Below are positions 9,428 to 18,899 of a stretch of DNA of 64,000 nucleotides, one piece after another. This DNA is from Filibacter tadaridae. Lineage in GTDB: Bacteria > Bacillota > Bacilli > Bacillales_A > Planococcaceae. The notes beneath the pieces are model-generated. The model had not been told where the DNA came from. It was given only the letters and a program-made list of their open reading frames with translations, and made no database searches. Positions within the stretch are counted from its first letter, which is position 1. The number at the start of each line of letters is the position of its first letter. The translations under genes and the position numbers were made by a program. The stretch lies in NCBI RefSeq assembly GCF_900609045.1, contig NZ_UXAV01000023.1, positions 1 through 64,000 on the forward strand. Direction: 5' to 3'.

Positions 9428-9996
9428 ATCGTAAAGCGAAAATAGCCGTCTTTGCATCTGGAAGCGGCAGTAATTTCGAAGCGATTGAAGAAGCTTGCAG
9501 AAATGGAGACTTGCACGCTGAAATTGTCATCGTTGTAACGGATCAGCCGGCAGCGTTTGTTGTAGAACGTGCAAGACAAGTGGATGCCCGAATTGTAGCG
9601 TTCCAACCGAAAGCATTTCAATCCAAAAATGCGTATGAAGAAGCTATTTTACGTGAACTGAACGATGTGGGCGCGGAATGGCTAGTCTTGGCAGGTTATA
9701 TGCGACTTATAGGACCTGTATTGTTAACCGCTTATCAATCGCACATCATCAATATCCATCCATCTCTTCTTCCGGCGTTTCCGGGAAAAGATGCGATTGG
9801 ACAAGCGATTGCACATGGCGTAAAGGTAACCGGCGTCACAGTCCATCTAGTCGATGCCGGCATGGATACAGGACTGATTCTAGCACAGCAAGCCGTCGAT
9901 GTTGTGGATGGTGATGCGGAGAAAACTGCAGAAGTGATTCATGCTGTTGAACATGAATTATATAAAGATACGTTGAATGTGCTTTTTAGGCGGTAG
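9424..9996 (+). CDS. purN: Phosphoribosylglycinamide formyltransferase PurN
   Basis: Transfers a formyl group from 10-formyl-THF to GAR. The 190-aa protein has [11 protein letters not shown] at the N-terminus, the catalytic block [13 protein letters not shown] (Asn and His) and the Asp in DAGMDTG. The usual DTGPI reads DTGLI. It is coupled to purM by an ATGA overlap. A long repeat-filled gap of about 500 bases follows before purH, which is unusual inside a pur operon. Confidence 0.96.
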   Translation: MNRKAKIAVFASGSGSNFEAIEEACRNGDLHAEIVIVVTDQPAAFVVERARQVDARIVAFQPKAFQSKNAYEEAILRELNDVGAEWLVLAGYMRLIGPVLLTAYQSHIINIHPSLLPAFPGKDAIGQAIAHGVKVTGVTVHLVDAGMDTGLILAQQAVDVVDGDAEKTAEVIHAVEHELYKDTLNVLFRR

Positions 9997-10035
9997 TGTT
10001 TTATGGGCATTCCTTGTACCTATGATAATGGAAAT

Positions 10036-10480
10036 TGTTTAGTGTGGGGTTTGGTAGACGGTGTGTGGTGCCAGCTGCTGCCGCAATTTGAAGAGCGTAA
10101 ATTGTGTCAGTAACTGGGCACAGTGTATTTCTATCTGTTCTACGGGTGTGTTGTTTAGTGTTGGCTTTGGAAGACGGTGTGTGGTGCCAGCTGCTGCCGC
10201 AATTTGAAGGACGCAAATTGTGTCAGTAACTGGGCACAGTGTATTCCTATCTGTTCTACGGGTGTGTTGTTTAGTGTTGGCTTTGGAAGACGGAGTGTGG
10301 TGCCAGCTGCTGCCGCAATTTGAAGGACGCAAATTGTGTCAGTAACTGGGCACAGTGTATTTTTTTCCGTTCTACGGGTGTGTTGTTTAGTGTTGGCTTT
10401 GGAAGACGGAGTGTGGTGCCAGCTGCTGCCGCAATTTGAAGGGCGCAAATTGTGTCAGCAACTGGGCACAGTGTATTTTA
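10036..10480. repeat. Four tandem copies of a 116-bp repeat between purN and purH
   Basis: Copies begin at TGTTTAGTGT (10036), then at 10152, 10268 and 10384. The period is exactly 116 bp, and the last copy is cut short just before the purH ribosome binding site. Each unit contains GTGCCAGCTGCTGCCGC, then CAATTTG and CAAATTG arms around a 7-base loop, then ACTGGGCACAGT, itself a small inverted repeat. The first copy is the most diverged. Because 116 is not a multiple of three and the ORFs run in inconsistent frames, I do not consider it coding. It is transcribed within the operon and could fold into repeated hairpins. Confidence 0.93.
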
Positions 10481-10500
10481 AAAAATGGAGGGGTTTATTC

Positions 10501-12036
10501 GTGAAAAAACGTGCATTGCTTAGTGTGTCCGATAAAAGTGGAATAGTGGAATTTGCGCAAGCGCTTGAAAGTCTTGGTTACGAACTGTTGTCTACAGGTG
10601 GAACGATGAAACATTTGGCTGACAACGGTGTTGCTGTAACAGCTGTCGATTCAGTAACTGGATTTCCAGAAATTATGGAAGGCCGTGTTAAAACGCTTAA
10701 CCTAATGATCCACGGGGGACTCCTTGCAAAACAAGATGACCCAATACATATCGCGCAGATGGAAGAGCATGGCATCCAGCCGATTGATATCGTTTGCGTA
10801 AATCTATATCCATTTAAAGAAACGATTTCCAAACCGATTGTCTCTGTAACTGAAGCCGTTGAAAATATCGATATCGGCGGACCTGCAATGCTTCGCGCCT
10901 CTGCTAAAAACCACGCGTATGTGACGGTTATTATCGATGCAGCAGATTATAATGGAGTCCTTTCCGAATTAAAAGAAGAAGATGGAACAACTTCCGAAAC
11001 ACGTAGACGCCTGGCAGCGAAAGTTTTCCGCCATACAGCAGCTTACGATGCACTAATTGCAGGTTTCCTAACGGATCTAACTGAAGAAGAGTTCCCAGAG
11101 CAGGTAACCCATACATACGAACTGAAGCAACCACTTCGTTACGGAGAAAATCCACATCAAAAAGCGGCGTTTTACAGCAGGCCAATTGGGTCGGATTTCT
11201 CGATTGCCTATGCAGAACAATTGCACGGTAAAGAGCTTTCGTATAACAATATCCAGGATGCCAATGCGGCTATCCAAATCGTGAAAGAATTTGTCGGACC
11301 GGCAGCAGTTGCGGTTAAACATATGAATCCTTGCGGTGTTGGGACAGGCGAAACAATCTCTGAGGCGTTCAAGAAAGCATTTGAAGCAGATTCCACATCA
11401 ATCTTTGGCGGGATAGTTGCTTTGAACCTTGAAGTGGATGCGGAAACGGCTGAACAATTGGCAGAGATATTCCTTGAAATTATTATTGCGCCGTCATTTT
11501 CGGATGAAGCGATTGAACGCTTAACGAAAAAGAAAAACATTCGACTCCTTACAATTTCATTTGATCAGCATAAAAAAGATGCGTGGAATACGGTATCTGT
11601 CGAAGGCGGCTTACTGATGCAAGAACCGGATAGCTATGGTTTTGCAGATGCAGCGATTAAAGTGGCAACGGACCGTGAACCTACGGAAAAAGAATGGGAA
11701 GCATTGAAACTTGGCTGGGCGGTCGTTAAGCATGTGAAGTCGAATGCAATTGTTGTTACTGATGAACAGATGACACTTGGTGTCGGCGCTGGGCAGATGA
11801 ACCGTGTAGGAGCAGCGAATATCGCTTTAGCTCAGGCGGGCGATCGTGCAAAAGGGGCGGCGCTTGCATCAGATGCGTTTTTCCCGATGGCCGATACGGT
11901 TGAAGCAGCTGCAAAAGCGGGGATTACAGCAGTCATACAACCCGGTGGCTCTGTAAAAGACGAAGATTCGATTAGGAAAGCAAACGAATACGGCATCGCA
12001 ATGGTATTCACAGGCGTTCGACACTTCAAACATTAA
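10501..12036 (+). CDS. purH: Bifunctional AICAR formyltransferase/IMP cyclohydrolase PurH
   Basis: Catalyses the last two steps to IMP. I place the start at GTG 10501, 7 bases after TGGAGGGG; the longer upstream frame runs into the 116-bp repeats and is not real. The 511-aa length is normal. The N-terminal IMP cyclohydrolase domain has LLSVSDKSG and STGGT. Its invariant KTLHP motif reads KTLNL (Asn67, Leu68), with Met69 next. The transformylase domain has [31 protein letters not shown] and FFPMADT. The cyclohydrolase change is at a hallmark site although the Lys is kept. Confidence 0.95.
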   Translation: MKKRALLSVSDKSGIVEFAQALESLGYELLSTGGTMKHLADNGVAVTAVDSVTGFPEIMEGRVKTLNLMIHGGLLAKQDDPIHIAQMEEHGIQPIDIVCVNLYPFKETISKPIVSVTEAVENIDIGGPAMLRASAKNHAYVTVIIDAADYNGVLSELKEEDGTTSETRRRLAAKVFRHTAAYDALIAGFLTDLTEEEFPEQVTHTYELKQPLRYGENPHQKAAFYSRPIGSDFSIAYAEQLHGKELSYNNIQDANAAIQIVKEFVGPAAVAVKHMNPCGVGTGETISEAFKKAFEADSTSIFGGIVALNLEVDAETAEQLAEIFLEIIIAPSFSDEAIERLTKKKNIRLLTISFDQHKKDAWNTVSVEGGLLMQEPDSYGFADAAIKVATDREPTEKEWEALKLGWAVVKHVKSNAIVVTDEQMTLGVGAGQMNRVGAANIALAQAGDRAKGAALASDAFFPMADTVEAAAKAGITAVIQPGGSVKDEDSIRKANEYGIAMVFTGVRHFKH

Positions 12037-12049
12037 GGAGGAAATCGTC

Positions 12050-13309
12050 ATGAATGTACTTGTTATCGGGAGTGGCGGTCGTGAACATGCGATTGCCAAA
12101 CAATTTAATGCCTCTCCTTCGGTGGATAAAGTATTTGTAGCACCCGGCAATGATGGGATGACTACTGTTGCTGAATGTATTCAAATCGACTCTTTGGACT
12201 TTGCTTCACTCACAACATTTGCAAAAGAAAACAATGTGGACTTGACGTTTGTCGGTCCCGAGCAACCGCTTGCGGAAGGAATTGTAGACTACTTCAATGA
12301 TCAGGGGCTAGCCATATTCGGACCGACAAAAGCGGCAGCGTTACTTGAAGGTAGTAAATTATTTGCGAAAGAATTGATGAAGAAATACAATATCCCGACA
12401 GCGGGCTATGGAACATTTACAGACGCGGAAGAGGCGAAGGCCTTCATTCGTGAACAAGGTGCGCCTATTGTGGTGAAAGCGGACGGCCTTGCAGCAGGAA
12501 AAGGTGTCGTTGTTGCGATGACCTTGGATGAGGCGTTGAACGCAGTCGATGATATGATCGGCCATCAAAAATTTGGAGAGTCGTCATCCCGTGTCGTCGT
12601 CGAAGAATTCATGGATGGGGAGGAGTTCTCTTATATGTCGTTCGTTCATAATGGGCACATTTATCCAATGGTTATCGCACAAGATCATAAGCGTGCATAT
12701 GACGGAGATAGGGGACCAAACACAGGCGGCATGGGGGCCTATTCGCCCGTTCCTCAAATCTCGGAGGCAGTTGTGAAGGAAGCATATGACAAAGTTGTTG
12801 TTCCAACAGTCGAAGCAATGGCTGCTGAAGGGACCCCTTTTACAGGTATTTTATATGCTGGCCTTATCTTAACTAAAAACGGACCTAAAGTGATTGAATT
12901 TAACGCCCGTTTCGGCGATCCTGAAACACAGGTCGTCCTTCCGCGGATGGCATCAGACTTTGGTGAGTTCATGACCGCACTTATGGCTAGCAAACCGTAT
13001 GACTTGAAGTGGGATGACAAAGCGATGTTAGGTGTTGTTATTGCGGCGGACTACTACCCAGGAACTGTCGTGAAAGGGGCGGCATTGCCTGATCTTGGTG
13101 TATTGGCAGCACGGAGTTTAGATGTTTTTCATGCAGGAACGAAATCGGAGAGTAAAGGCTTCGTTGGTAATGGGGGTCGCGTACTTCTTGTTACTGCCAA
13201 AGCAGATTCATTAAAAGAAGCACAGGATAATGTCTATAAAGGCTTGTCCCAATTCGAATGGAATGGATTCTTCTATAGACAAGACATCGGTTGGCGTACG
13301 TTTGAATAA
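12050..13309 (+). CDS. purD: Phosphoribosylamine-glycine ligase PurD
   Basis: GAR synthetase of the ATP-grasp superfamily and last gene of the operon. The 419-aa protein carries IGSGGREHA at the N-terminus, VGPEQPLAEG, KADGLAAGKGV in the ATP-binding lid, QDHKRAYDGD, GPNTGGMGAYSP and EFNARFGDPE. It follows purH after 13 bases with AAGGAGG in front. The catalytic regions look intact. A strong hairpin follows and ends the operon. Confidence 0.97.
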   Translation: MNVLVIGSGGREHAIAKQFNASPSVDKVFVAPGNDGMTTVAECIQIDSLDFASLTTFAKENNVDLTFVGPEQPLAEGIVDYFNDQGLAIFGPTKAAALLEGSKLFAKELMKKYNIPTAGYGTFTDAEEAKAFIREQGAPIVVKADGLAAGKGVVVAMTLDEALNAVDDMIGHQKFGESSSRVVVEEFMDGEEFSYMSFVHNGHIYPMVIAQDHKRAYDGDRGPNTGGMGAYSPVPQISEAVVKEAYDKVVVPTVEAMAAEGTPFTGILYAGLILTKNGPKVIEFNARFGDPETQVVLPRMASDFGEFMTALMASKPYDLKWDDKAMLGVVIAADYYPGTVVKGAALPDLGVLAARSLDVFHAGTKSESKGFVGNGGRVLLVTAKADSLKEAQDNVYKGLSQFEWNGFFYRQDIGWRTFE

Positions 13310-13310
13310 G

Positions 13311-13352
13311 AAAAGCACTAGTCGCGTCTAAGCAGGTGCGTCTAGTGCTTTT
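13311..13352. terminator. Bidirectional terminator between purD and the ger operon
   Basis: AAAAGCACTAG pairs with CTAGTGCTTTT around a loop of about 20 bases. Runs of A and T on either side let it serve both the pur operon and the convergent ger operon. Confidence 0.85.
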
Positions 13353-13365
13353 CCTAATTCATGTC

Positions 13366-14487
13366 CTATTCAATCGCCCCAGTACTTTTCAGTTCAACGT
13401 CAACAGTGACATCAAACTCCAAATTGGGGTACATACTATTCCATTTTGAAATGGTATTCTTATTGCTTAACCGAGTCGCTCTGTACCGTAGGCCGAAACC
13501 AAATGGATCCAGCTCATTTTCCTGTAAAATCGTCAACAGTTTCACAACTTTTTTCTCCATCGCTTTAGAAGCATACTCATTATATTTTTTCAAATTCTTA
13601 AAGGCTAGGTCCGTACTCGATTCCCCGATAATTCCAATCATCTTAACATTCATATCCACCCGCGGGGGGCTTCCCTGTTCCGTGATTATTTTATAGTTCA
13701 TCTTGACCGTATCGATATTTAATAGTAACGTCAGATCACCATGTTTCACTTTGTAACTGAATCCCACCATCCCGCTGGCAAGGGAATTGTAATCCTTTGT
13801 CTCAACAGGTGTCAGTTCCAATGGATCCTGCTTATCCTTTACAACTAAAGAATTATTGATGATCAATTCCTTTCCATTTTCACTTGCTTCAACTAGTGGT
13901 AGAACGCTATCAAGCCCTATCGCAAAAAAATCCCGCCTAAATTGAAAAAGGAACGTAGTGGTGATATACGGACTCTCTGTACCACTGTCATCAAAAAAAT
14001 TAAATAGGGCAACGGATGCAGGCGATTCCGTCTCAGGTTCCGTTTTCAGTACTTGTTCAGCGCTTGGTCTTCCAGCGGCCACCCATGCTATTAGCTGAAG
14101 GTCTCCCCTTCTTGTGAAGTAATCCATGAATTGTCCTAGATCATCAGATAACAATTTTTCATTAATCACAAGGATTTTTGCGTGACCAAATTCAAGGGTT
14201 TTGTCGATATGTGTCTCCAACATTCGAATCGATTCCCCTATCGTTTCTCCTTCATATGATAGATAAGAATAAGTAGGGCCTTTCGCTTGTTTGAGTGACC
14301 CTATGGGTATGGCAATTTTTAACGTTACTTTGTACTTCTCATCATCATCTTCCCCGGGATCAATTCCAATTCCGGCGACAAAGGCCCTTTTATTGATGTC
14401 TTTAAATGCACAACCTGTTTGAAAAATACCCGTGATACATACTATAATGACCAAGAATATGCGTTTTCTTTTACTTAATGTGGACAT
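13366..14487 (-). CDS. Ger(x)C family spore germination lipoprotein
   Basis: C subunit of a GerA-type nutrient germinant receptor in the spore inner membrane. The 373-aa protein begins with a lipoprotein signal ending in the lipobox TGC, followed by the N-terminal KRAFVAGIGID segment seen in Ger(x)C proteins. The rest is hydrophilic, as expected for a lipid-anchored extracellular domain. It is the last gene of a three-gene operon in the order A-B-C; its start overlaps the B gene stop by one base (TAATG). The cognate germinant cannot be told from sequence. Expression is expected in the forespore. Confidence 0.92.
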   Translation of the reverse strand: MSTLSKRKRIFLVIIVCITGIFQTGCAFKDINKRAFVAGIGIDPGEDDDEKYKVTLKIAIPIGSLKQAKGPTYSYLSYEGETIGESIRMLETHIDKTLEFGHAKILVINEKLLSDDLGQFMDYFTRRGDLQLIAWVAAGRPSAEQVLKTEPETESPASVALFNFFDDSGTESPYITTTFLFQFRRDFFAIGLDSVLPLVEASENGKELIINNSLVVKDKQDPLELTPVETKDYNSLASGMVGFSYKVKHGDLTLLLNIDTVKMNYKIITEQGSPPRVDMNVKMIGIIGESSTDLAFKNLKKYNEYASKAMEKKVVKLLTILQENELDPFGFGLRYRATRLSNKNTISKWNSMYPNLEFDVTVDVELKSTGAIE

Positions 14488-15581
14488 TATGATTTTGCAC
14501 CCCGCTTCACAGCAACCATTGAAATTAGTAAAAGCGCATATAAAATGGGCAATGTATTAAAGAAAAAGATGGAATACCTAATTAGTTGGTACTCGGTCAA
14601 ATACGTCGTTAATTTAACTCCGACAATCAAAAAAATTATAACAAATAAATAATGGGTTAAATTCTTTTCCTTCCAATTTAAACGTTTGATGTGGATAATA
14701 CTTCCGAATAGTTGAACCGCAATATGCCAATGGATGATAACGCTTGCAAGTGCTATCGCTAAAAAAGAAATGAGAAAAAGATAAATGACTCGTTCAATAA
14801 CACCTAATCTCATACGTATGGAGTCGGTTGTAGAAATCCAAGGATATATAATGTCCTTAATACTATCAAAGCCAATGAAACCAATTGGAATGAAATAGGT
14901 TGTAAATAGGATGAATGCTCCAGTTGCACCGATTAGCATCAATTGTTTTAAGCCAAACTTTTGCTTCATACTAAAATTACGATTGAAAATCACTAAATTT
15001 GCAACGCCTATAAATGCATAGAGTGAAGCTGTAAAGGCGTTATATCCCGGGAGGTGGTTGACATGCATCATGGCCACTTTTACAAAGTCCCAGTTAAGTT
15101 CCGGGCTTCGATACGCTTCAATGAGTAAAAAAACAATAATCGGAATAAATAAGAATAAAATAATTTCAGTTGAATCCAACACGCTTCGGGTTTTCATGAG
15201 TACCCCATATGCAGCGATTAATAGGAAAGAAGTTAAAACTATGTAAATCGACATTTGGGGTGTTAAGTAACGAAGCAATAGGAATGTAAAGGTTATTAGC
15301 GTTAGTAGCCCTGCAACGTACCACATTATTGACATGTAAAAGAGGGTAGGATAAGAGAACCATTTCGGCGTGTATTCTTTCAATAACTCTGGCAATCCTT
15401 TCCCGGGGAACTTATTAAAAAAAGTAGCTACAACATACGTTAAGAATAATCCCACGATAAACGCAATAATTAGGGAGGTGACAGCTCCATTCTTACTTTC
15501 CTGTAAAAGTATTCTCGGAACGGGGGTTATGATATTTGTTATTAAATTGACAAGGATTAAATAATAAAAAAAACGATTCAT
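14487..15581 (-). CDS. GerB-type spore germination permease
   Basis: Integral membrane B subunit of the germinant receptor, in the amino acid-polyamine-organocation superfamily (spore permease family). The 364-aa protein is hydrophobic throughout, with about ten transmembrane segments. The N-terminus contains the LVNLITNIITPVP region, and FNRNFSMKQKFG occurs in the middle. It lies between the A and C genes with 4-base and 1-base overlaps, so the three are translated together. B subunits are thought to form the ligand-binding site. Confidence 0.92.
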   Translation of the reverse strand: MNRFFYYLILVNLITNIITPVPRILLQESKNGAVTSLIIAFIVGLFLTYVVATFFNKFPGKGLPELLKEYTPKWFSYPTLFYMSIMWYVAGLLTLITFTFLLLRYLTPQMSIYIVLTSFLLIAAYGVLMKTRSVLDSTEIILFLFIPIIVFLLIEAYRSPELNWDFVKVAMMHVNHLPGYNAFTASLYAFIGVANLVIFNRNFSMKQKFGLKQLMLIGATGAFILFTTYFIPIGFIGFDSIKDIIYPWISTTDSIRMRLGVIERVIYLFLISFLAIALASVIIHWHIAVQLFGSIIHIKRLNWKEKNLTHYLFVIIFLIVGVKLTTYLTEYQLIRYSIFFFNTLPILYALLLISMVAVKRGAKS

Positions 15582-16945
15582 TTGTTGTCCCCCTTTGCTT
15601 CTTCCTCCCTGTTTTTCGCGACTATTCTTAAGTAGGGTTCACCGAAGCTTTCCCTGTTTACCAAGTAAATGATAATGCCTAAAAAACCAAGTATAACTCC
15701 GGCCAACCCGAAGAGTGAGGCATACCCGAGAAGAAAAAGCCTGCTGATTCTCATTGAATAACTCATTTCGTTAACTGGGATGACAAAAGTGGAAATGGCT
15801 ACGAGGGAAACGACGATAATCATGATGTTTGATGCTAGCGCGGCTTCAGTGACCGCTGTACCTAAAATCAGTCCTCCTACAGTTGTAGCGGTTGCACTGA
15901 TTGCTTTTGGGAGCCGAATACTTGCTTCGGTAAGAAGTTCGATGAAAACTAGCATGAATAAGACTTCAATAAAGGATGGATAAGGTACTCCGATTCGACT
16001 ACCCGCGACTGTTAACGCAAGTTCTGTCCGAAAAACTTCTGGGCTGTAAGAGGTGACAGCTACATATAAACCCGGTAGCGTTATACAAATGACCAACGCA
16101 ATATAGCGAAGCAAAATTGTTAATTTGGCTATCCAAAATGCATGATAGACATCTTCCATTGACACTAAAAAGTCGAAAAAGACGACAGGTAATACTATGG
16201 AATGAGGACTGCCGTCTACCAACAGTACGACCTTGCCGCCTGTCAGGTTATAAATAATTCGGTCTGGCCGCTCGGTTATTATTGTGTTCGGGAAGAGGGT
16301 AAACTTTTTGTCGGTCAAATAGAGTTGGAAATCACCTGACGATTGTACCAAAGGGGTATCCAATTGGTTTAATTTCTTCTTGACTGCTTTTAAAATGCTT
16401 TTTTTGACCACCTTTTCATCATAAAGAATTGCGATTGAGCGATGTGATTGATCACTTAATTGCATGGTTTCTATTTTTAAGGATGAATCATGGTAACGCT
16501 GGCGTATTAGATTGATGTTCGTTTCTAAACTCTCGCTCAAAGCCAACTGCGGACCATGAATTGTCGGTTCAATAGTAGTCTGTAAAACAGTATCCGAATT
16601 GACTTTTCGTAAATCTAAAAGAACAAATCGATCCTGAATTACAAGAAGAACATTGCCCTTTGTAAGCTCAATTAGAAGTTCCTCTTTTGCAGGCATCTTC
16701 ACTTTATTTGGCAATGAATTGACATAAGCCTCAAAATGCCTTTCGGAAGACAGTTCAAAAAAAGGTTTGATGACTATATTCTGTAATTGTAAACCATCAA
16801 CCACCGTTTTCAGGTAGAGGAGAAAGGCTTGTTTCTCCTCTATCTGCAGTGGTATTTGTTGGACGTCGGAAGAAGGTTTCAATTTGCCAGCAAGCTCTAC
16901 CATCAAATCAGGGGGAGTTGGTTCTCCTTGGGATTTTTTCGTCAT
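15578..16945 (-). CDS. GerA-type spore germination protein (A subunit)
   Basis: A subunit of the germinant receptor: a cytoplasmic N-terminal domain of about 240 residues followed by several transmembrane segments with GVPYPSFIEV in the membrane half, typical of GerA/SpoVAF proteins. I set the start at the ATG at 16945 because TAGGAG lies 8 bases upstream; longer in-frame starts (17029 TTG, 16984 ATG) lack such a site. The resulting length is 455 aa, slightly short for the family. First gene of the operon, divergent from yerA. Confidence 0.92.
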   Translation of the reverse strand: MTKKSQGEPTPPDLMVELAGKLKPSSDVQQIPLQIEEKQAFLLYLKTVVDGLQLQNIVIKPFFELSSERHFEAYVNSLPNKVKMPAKEELLIELTKGNVLLVIQDRFVLLDLRKVNSDTVLQTTIEPTIHGPQLALSESLETNINLIRQRYHDSSLKIETMQLSDQSHRSIAILYDEKVVKKSILKAVKKKLNQLDTPLVQSSGDFQLYLTDKKFTLFPNTIITERPDRIIYNLTGGKVVLLVDGSPHSIVLPVVFFDFLVSMEDVYHAFWIAKLTILLRYIALVICITLPGLYVAVTSYSPEVFRTELALTVAGSRIGVPYPSFIEVLFMLVFIELLTEASIRLPKAISATATTVGGLILGTAVTEAALASNIMIIVVSLVAISTFVIPVNEMSYSMRISRLFLLGYASLFGLAGVILGFLGIIIYLVNRESFGEPYLRIVAKNREEEAKGDNK

Positions 16946-17174
16946 ATACAGATCTCCTATCACAAAAAAACGTATTCTGCCCATTCCTATCCTGGCATAT
17001 TTAGGGTTACCAAAAGAAATGAGATTCAACCGATTTTCTTTTATTAAGATCCTTATAGATAGAAATTAAAGTGGGAAGAGAATGCCTATCAGAATTTTCC
17101 CGCAGACCTGTTTTTCTCATGCATGCTATGCTACGATAATTGATAGGTACATATGGTGGAAAAGGAGCGATTGC

Positions 17175-18893
17175 ATGTGGGAACACAGTGAAATTAATGA
17201 GCAACTACAAATAATCAATGGAAAAAAAGCGCCTGATATTGTTATTGTAAACGCTAACTATTTACATTCAATCTATAAGAAATGGATGACGGGAAACATT
17301 TGGATAGCGGGTGACCGTATCGTTTACGCGGGTAATGAAATGCCTTCAATGATTGGAAGTGCGGAGGTTGTTGATGCGACAGGGAAGAAAATTGTTCCCG
17401 GTTACATCGAACCGCATGTCCACCCATTCCAATTGTACAATCCGCTGACGTTTGCAGATTATGCATCAAGGCTTGGTACGACAACTTTTATCTCGGATAA
17501 CCTTACTTTTTTCATGGAACTTGATAATGCGACATCATTTTCTATTCTTGACCAATTGAATACATTACCGTTTTCATTTTACTGGTGGGCACGGTTTGAT
17601 TCGCAGACGGTGCTTCAAAACGAAAAGGAACTATTTAATCTGCAATCGATTACTGAATGGGTTCAACGCCCCGAAGTATTGATGGGCGGGGAATTGACAG
17701 GTTGGCCGCGGCTAGTAGCGGGTGATCCGGACATGCTGGCATCATTGGAAGTTGCGAAGTCGGCTGGCTTAAAAATTGAAGGTCATTTCCCGGGCGCGTC
17801 TGGTCGTACACTTGCGCGGATGCGGCTGCTAGGCGCGGATGGCGACCATGAAGCGATGACGATTGAAGAAGTGGAAGTACGGCTCCTTCATGGGTACGGT
17901 GTGACACTTCGCCATTCATCCATTCGACCGGATTTGCCTCATTTGTTAAAAGATATTGTTGACAAAGAATTAGACGTATTTGATCATCTGATGATGACGA
18001 CGGACGGTTCAACGCCATCGTTCCATCTTGATGGTGTCATGGACAAGTGTATACGCGTAGCGCTTGAGGCGGGTGTTGAACCAATTGATGCATATTTGAT
18101 GGCTTCATATAATGTCGCGCGCCATTACGATATGACAGATTTACATGGGATCATTGCGACAGGAAGATATGCGACACTGAACTTCTTGGAACACGAGTCT
18201 AATCCGGTTCCGACGGATGTACTATCCAAAGGGGTCTGGCTGAAGCGTGAAGGTGAGTCGACAACGCCTTTCCCAACGAGGAATTGGTCGGAAATTCCGG
18301 CGTTTGCACCGGATTTTAATCTACATGAATCCGATTTTACTTTCATCGATACGACGGGAATGGCCATGGTGAATGACGTCATTACGAAGCCATACAATGT
18401 GACAATCGACATATCCGACAGCAAACTTCCGATTGGTCAAGACGAAAGTTTTCTAATGCTTGTCGATAGGCATGGAAAGTGGCGCGTCAATACGGTTTTA
18501 AAGGGATTTGACACGCATGTTCAAGGATTTGCATCTTCGTATTCAAATACAGGTGATATTATCCTTATCGGCAAGGACAAAAAGGAAATGCTCCATGCGT
18601 TCAATGAAATGAAGCGTATTGGAGGCGGTATGGTACTTACTGAAGATGGGGAGACAGTTGCTACACTACCACTCCCGATTGGTGGCGGTTTGTCAGCGGA
18701 GCCTGTTGGGAAATTGATTGTCCAGGAGATGGAGCTGAAAAAAGCTTTAAAGAATCGGGGCTATGAATTTGGTGACGCGGTATATACATTCCTGTTCCTT
18801 CAATCTACACATCTACCATATGTCCGCATAACACAGTTGGGGTTATATGATGTCATGAAAAACGAAGTACTTATTCCGGTAACAGGAAGATAG
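17175..18893 (+). CDS. yerA: Adenine deaminase-like amidohydrolase (YerA)
   Basis: Metal-dependent amidohydrolase of the adenine deaminase family; the YerA subgroup sits downstream of purD in Bacillus. The start ATG 17175 follows AAAGGAG at 7 bases; a longer frame to 17082 has no ribosome site. 572 aa. The metal-binding segment is GYIEPHVHPFQLYN, the YerA variant of the classic GFIDGHVHIES motif, and EGHFPGASG corresponds to a second metal-ligand region. An adenine or related purine substrate is inferred from family and neighbourhood; biochemical specificity of this subgroup is not known to me. Confidence 0.88.
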   Translation: MWEHSEINEQLQIINGKKAPDIVIVNANYLHSIYKKWMTGNIWIAGDRIVYAGNEMPSMIGSAEVVDATGKKIVPGYIEPHVHPFQLYNPLTFADYASRLGTTTFISDNLTFFMELDNATSFSILDQLNTLPFSFYWWARFDSQTVLQNEKELFNLQSITEWVQRPEVLMGGELTGWPRLVAGDPDMLASLEVAKSAGLKIEGHFPGASGRTLARMRLLGADGDHEAMTIEEVEVRLLHGYGVTLRHSSIRPDLPHLLKDIVDKELDVFDHLMMTTDGSTPSFHLDGVMDKCIRVALEAGVEPIDAYLMASYNVARHYDMTDLHGIIATGRYATLNFLEHESNPVPTDVLSKGVWLKREGESTTPFPTRNWSEIPAFAPDFNLHESDFTFIDTTGMAMVNDVITKPYNVTIDISDSKLPIGQDESFLMLVDRHGKWRVNTVLKGFDTHVQGFASSYSNTGDIILIGKDKKEMLHAFNEMKRIGGGMVLTEDGETVATLPLPIGGGLSAEPVGKLIVQEMELKKALKNRGYEFGDAVYTFLFLQSTHLPYVRITQLGLYDVMKNEVLIPVTGR

Positions 18894-18899
18894 GGGGAA

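Noticed and set aside
10001..10448. Three overlapping reverse-strand frames sharing the same N-terminal sequence
   Set aside because: They are translations of the 116-bp tandem copies in whichever frame lacks stops; 116 is not a multiple of three and no start signals exist.
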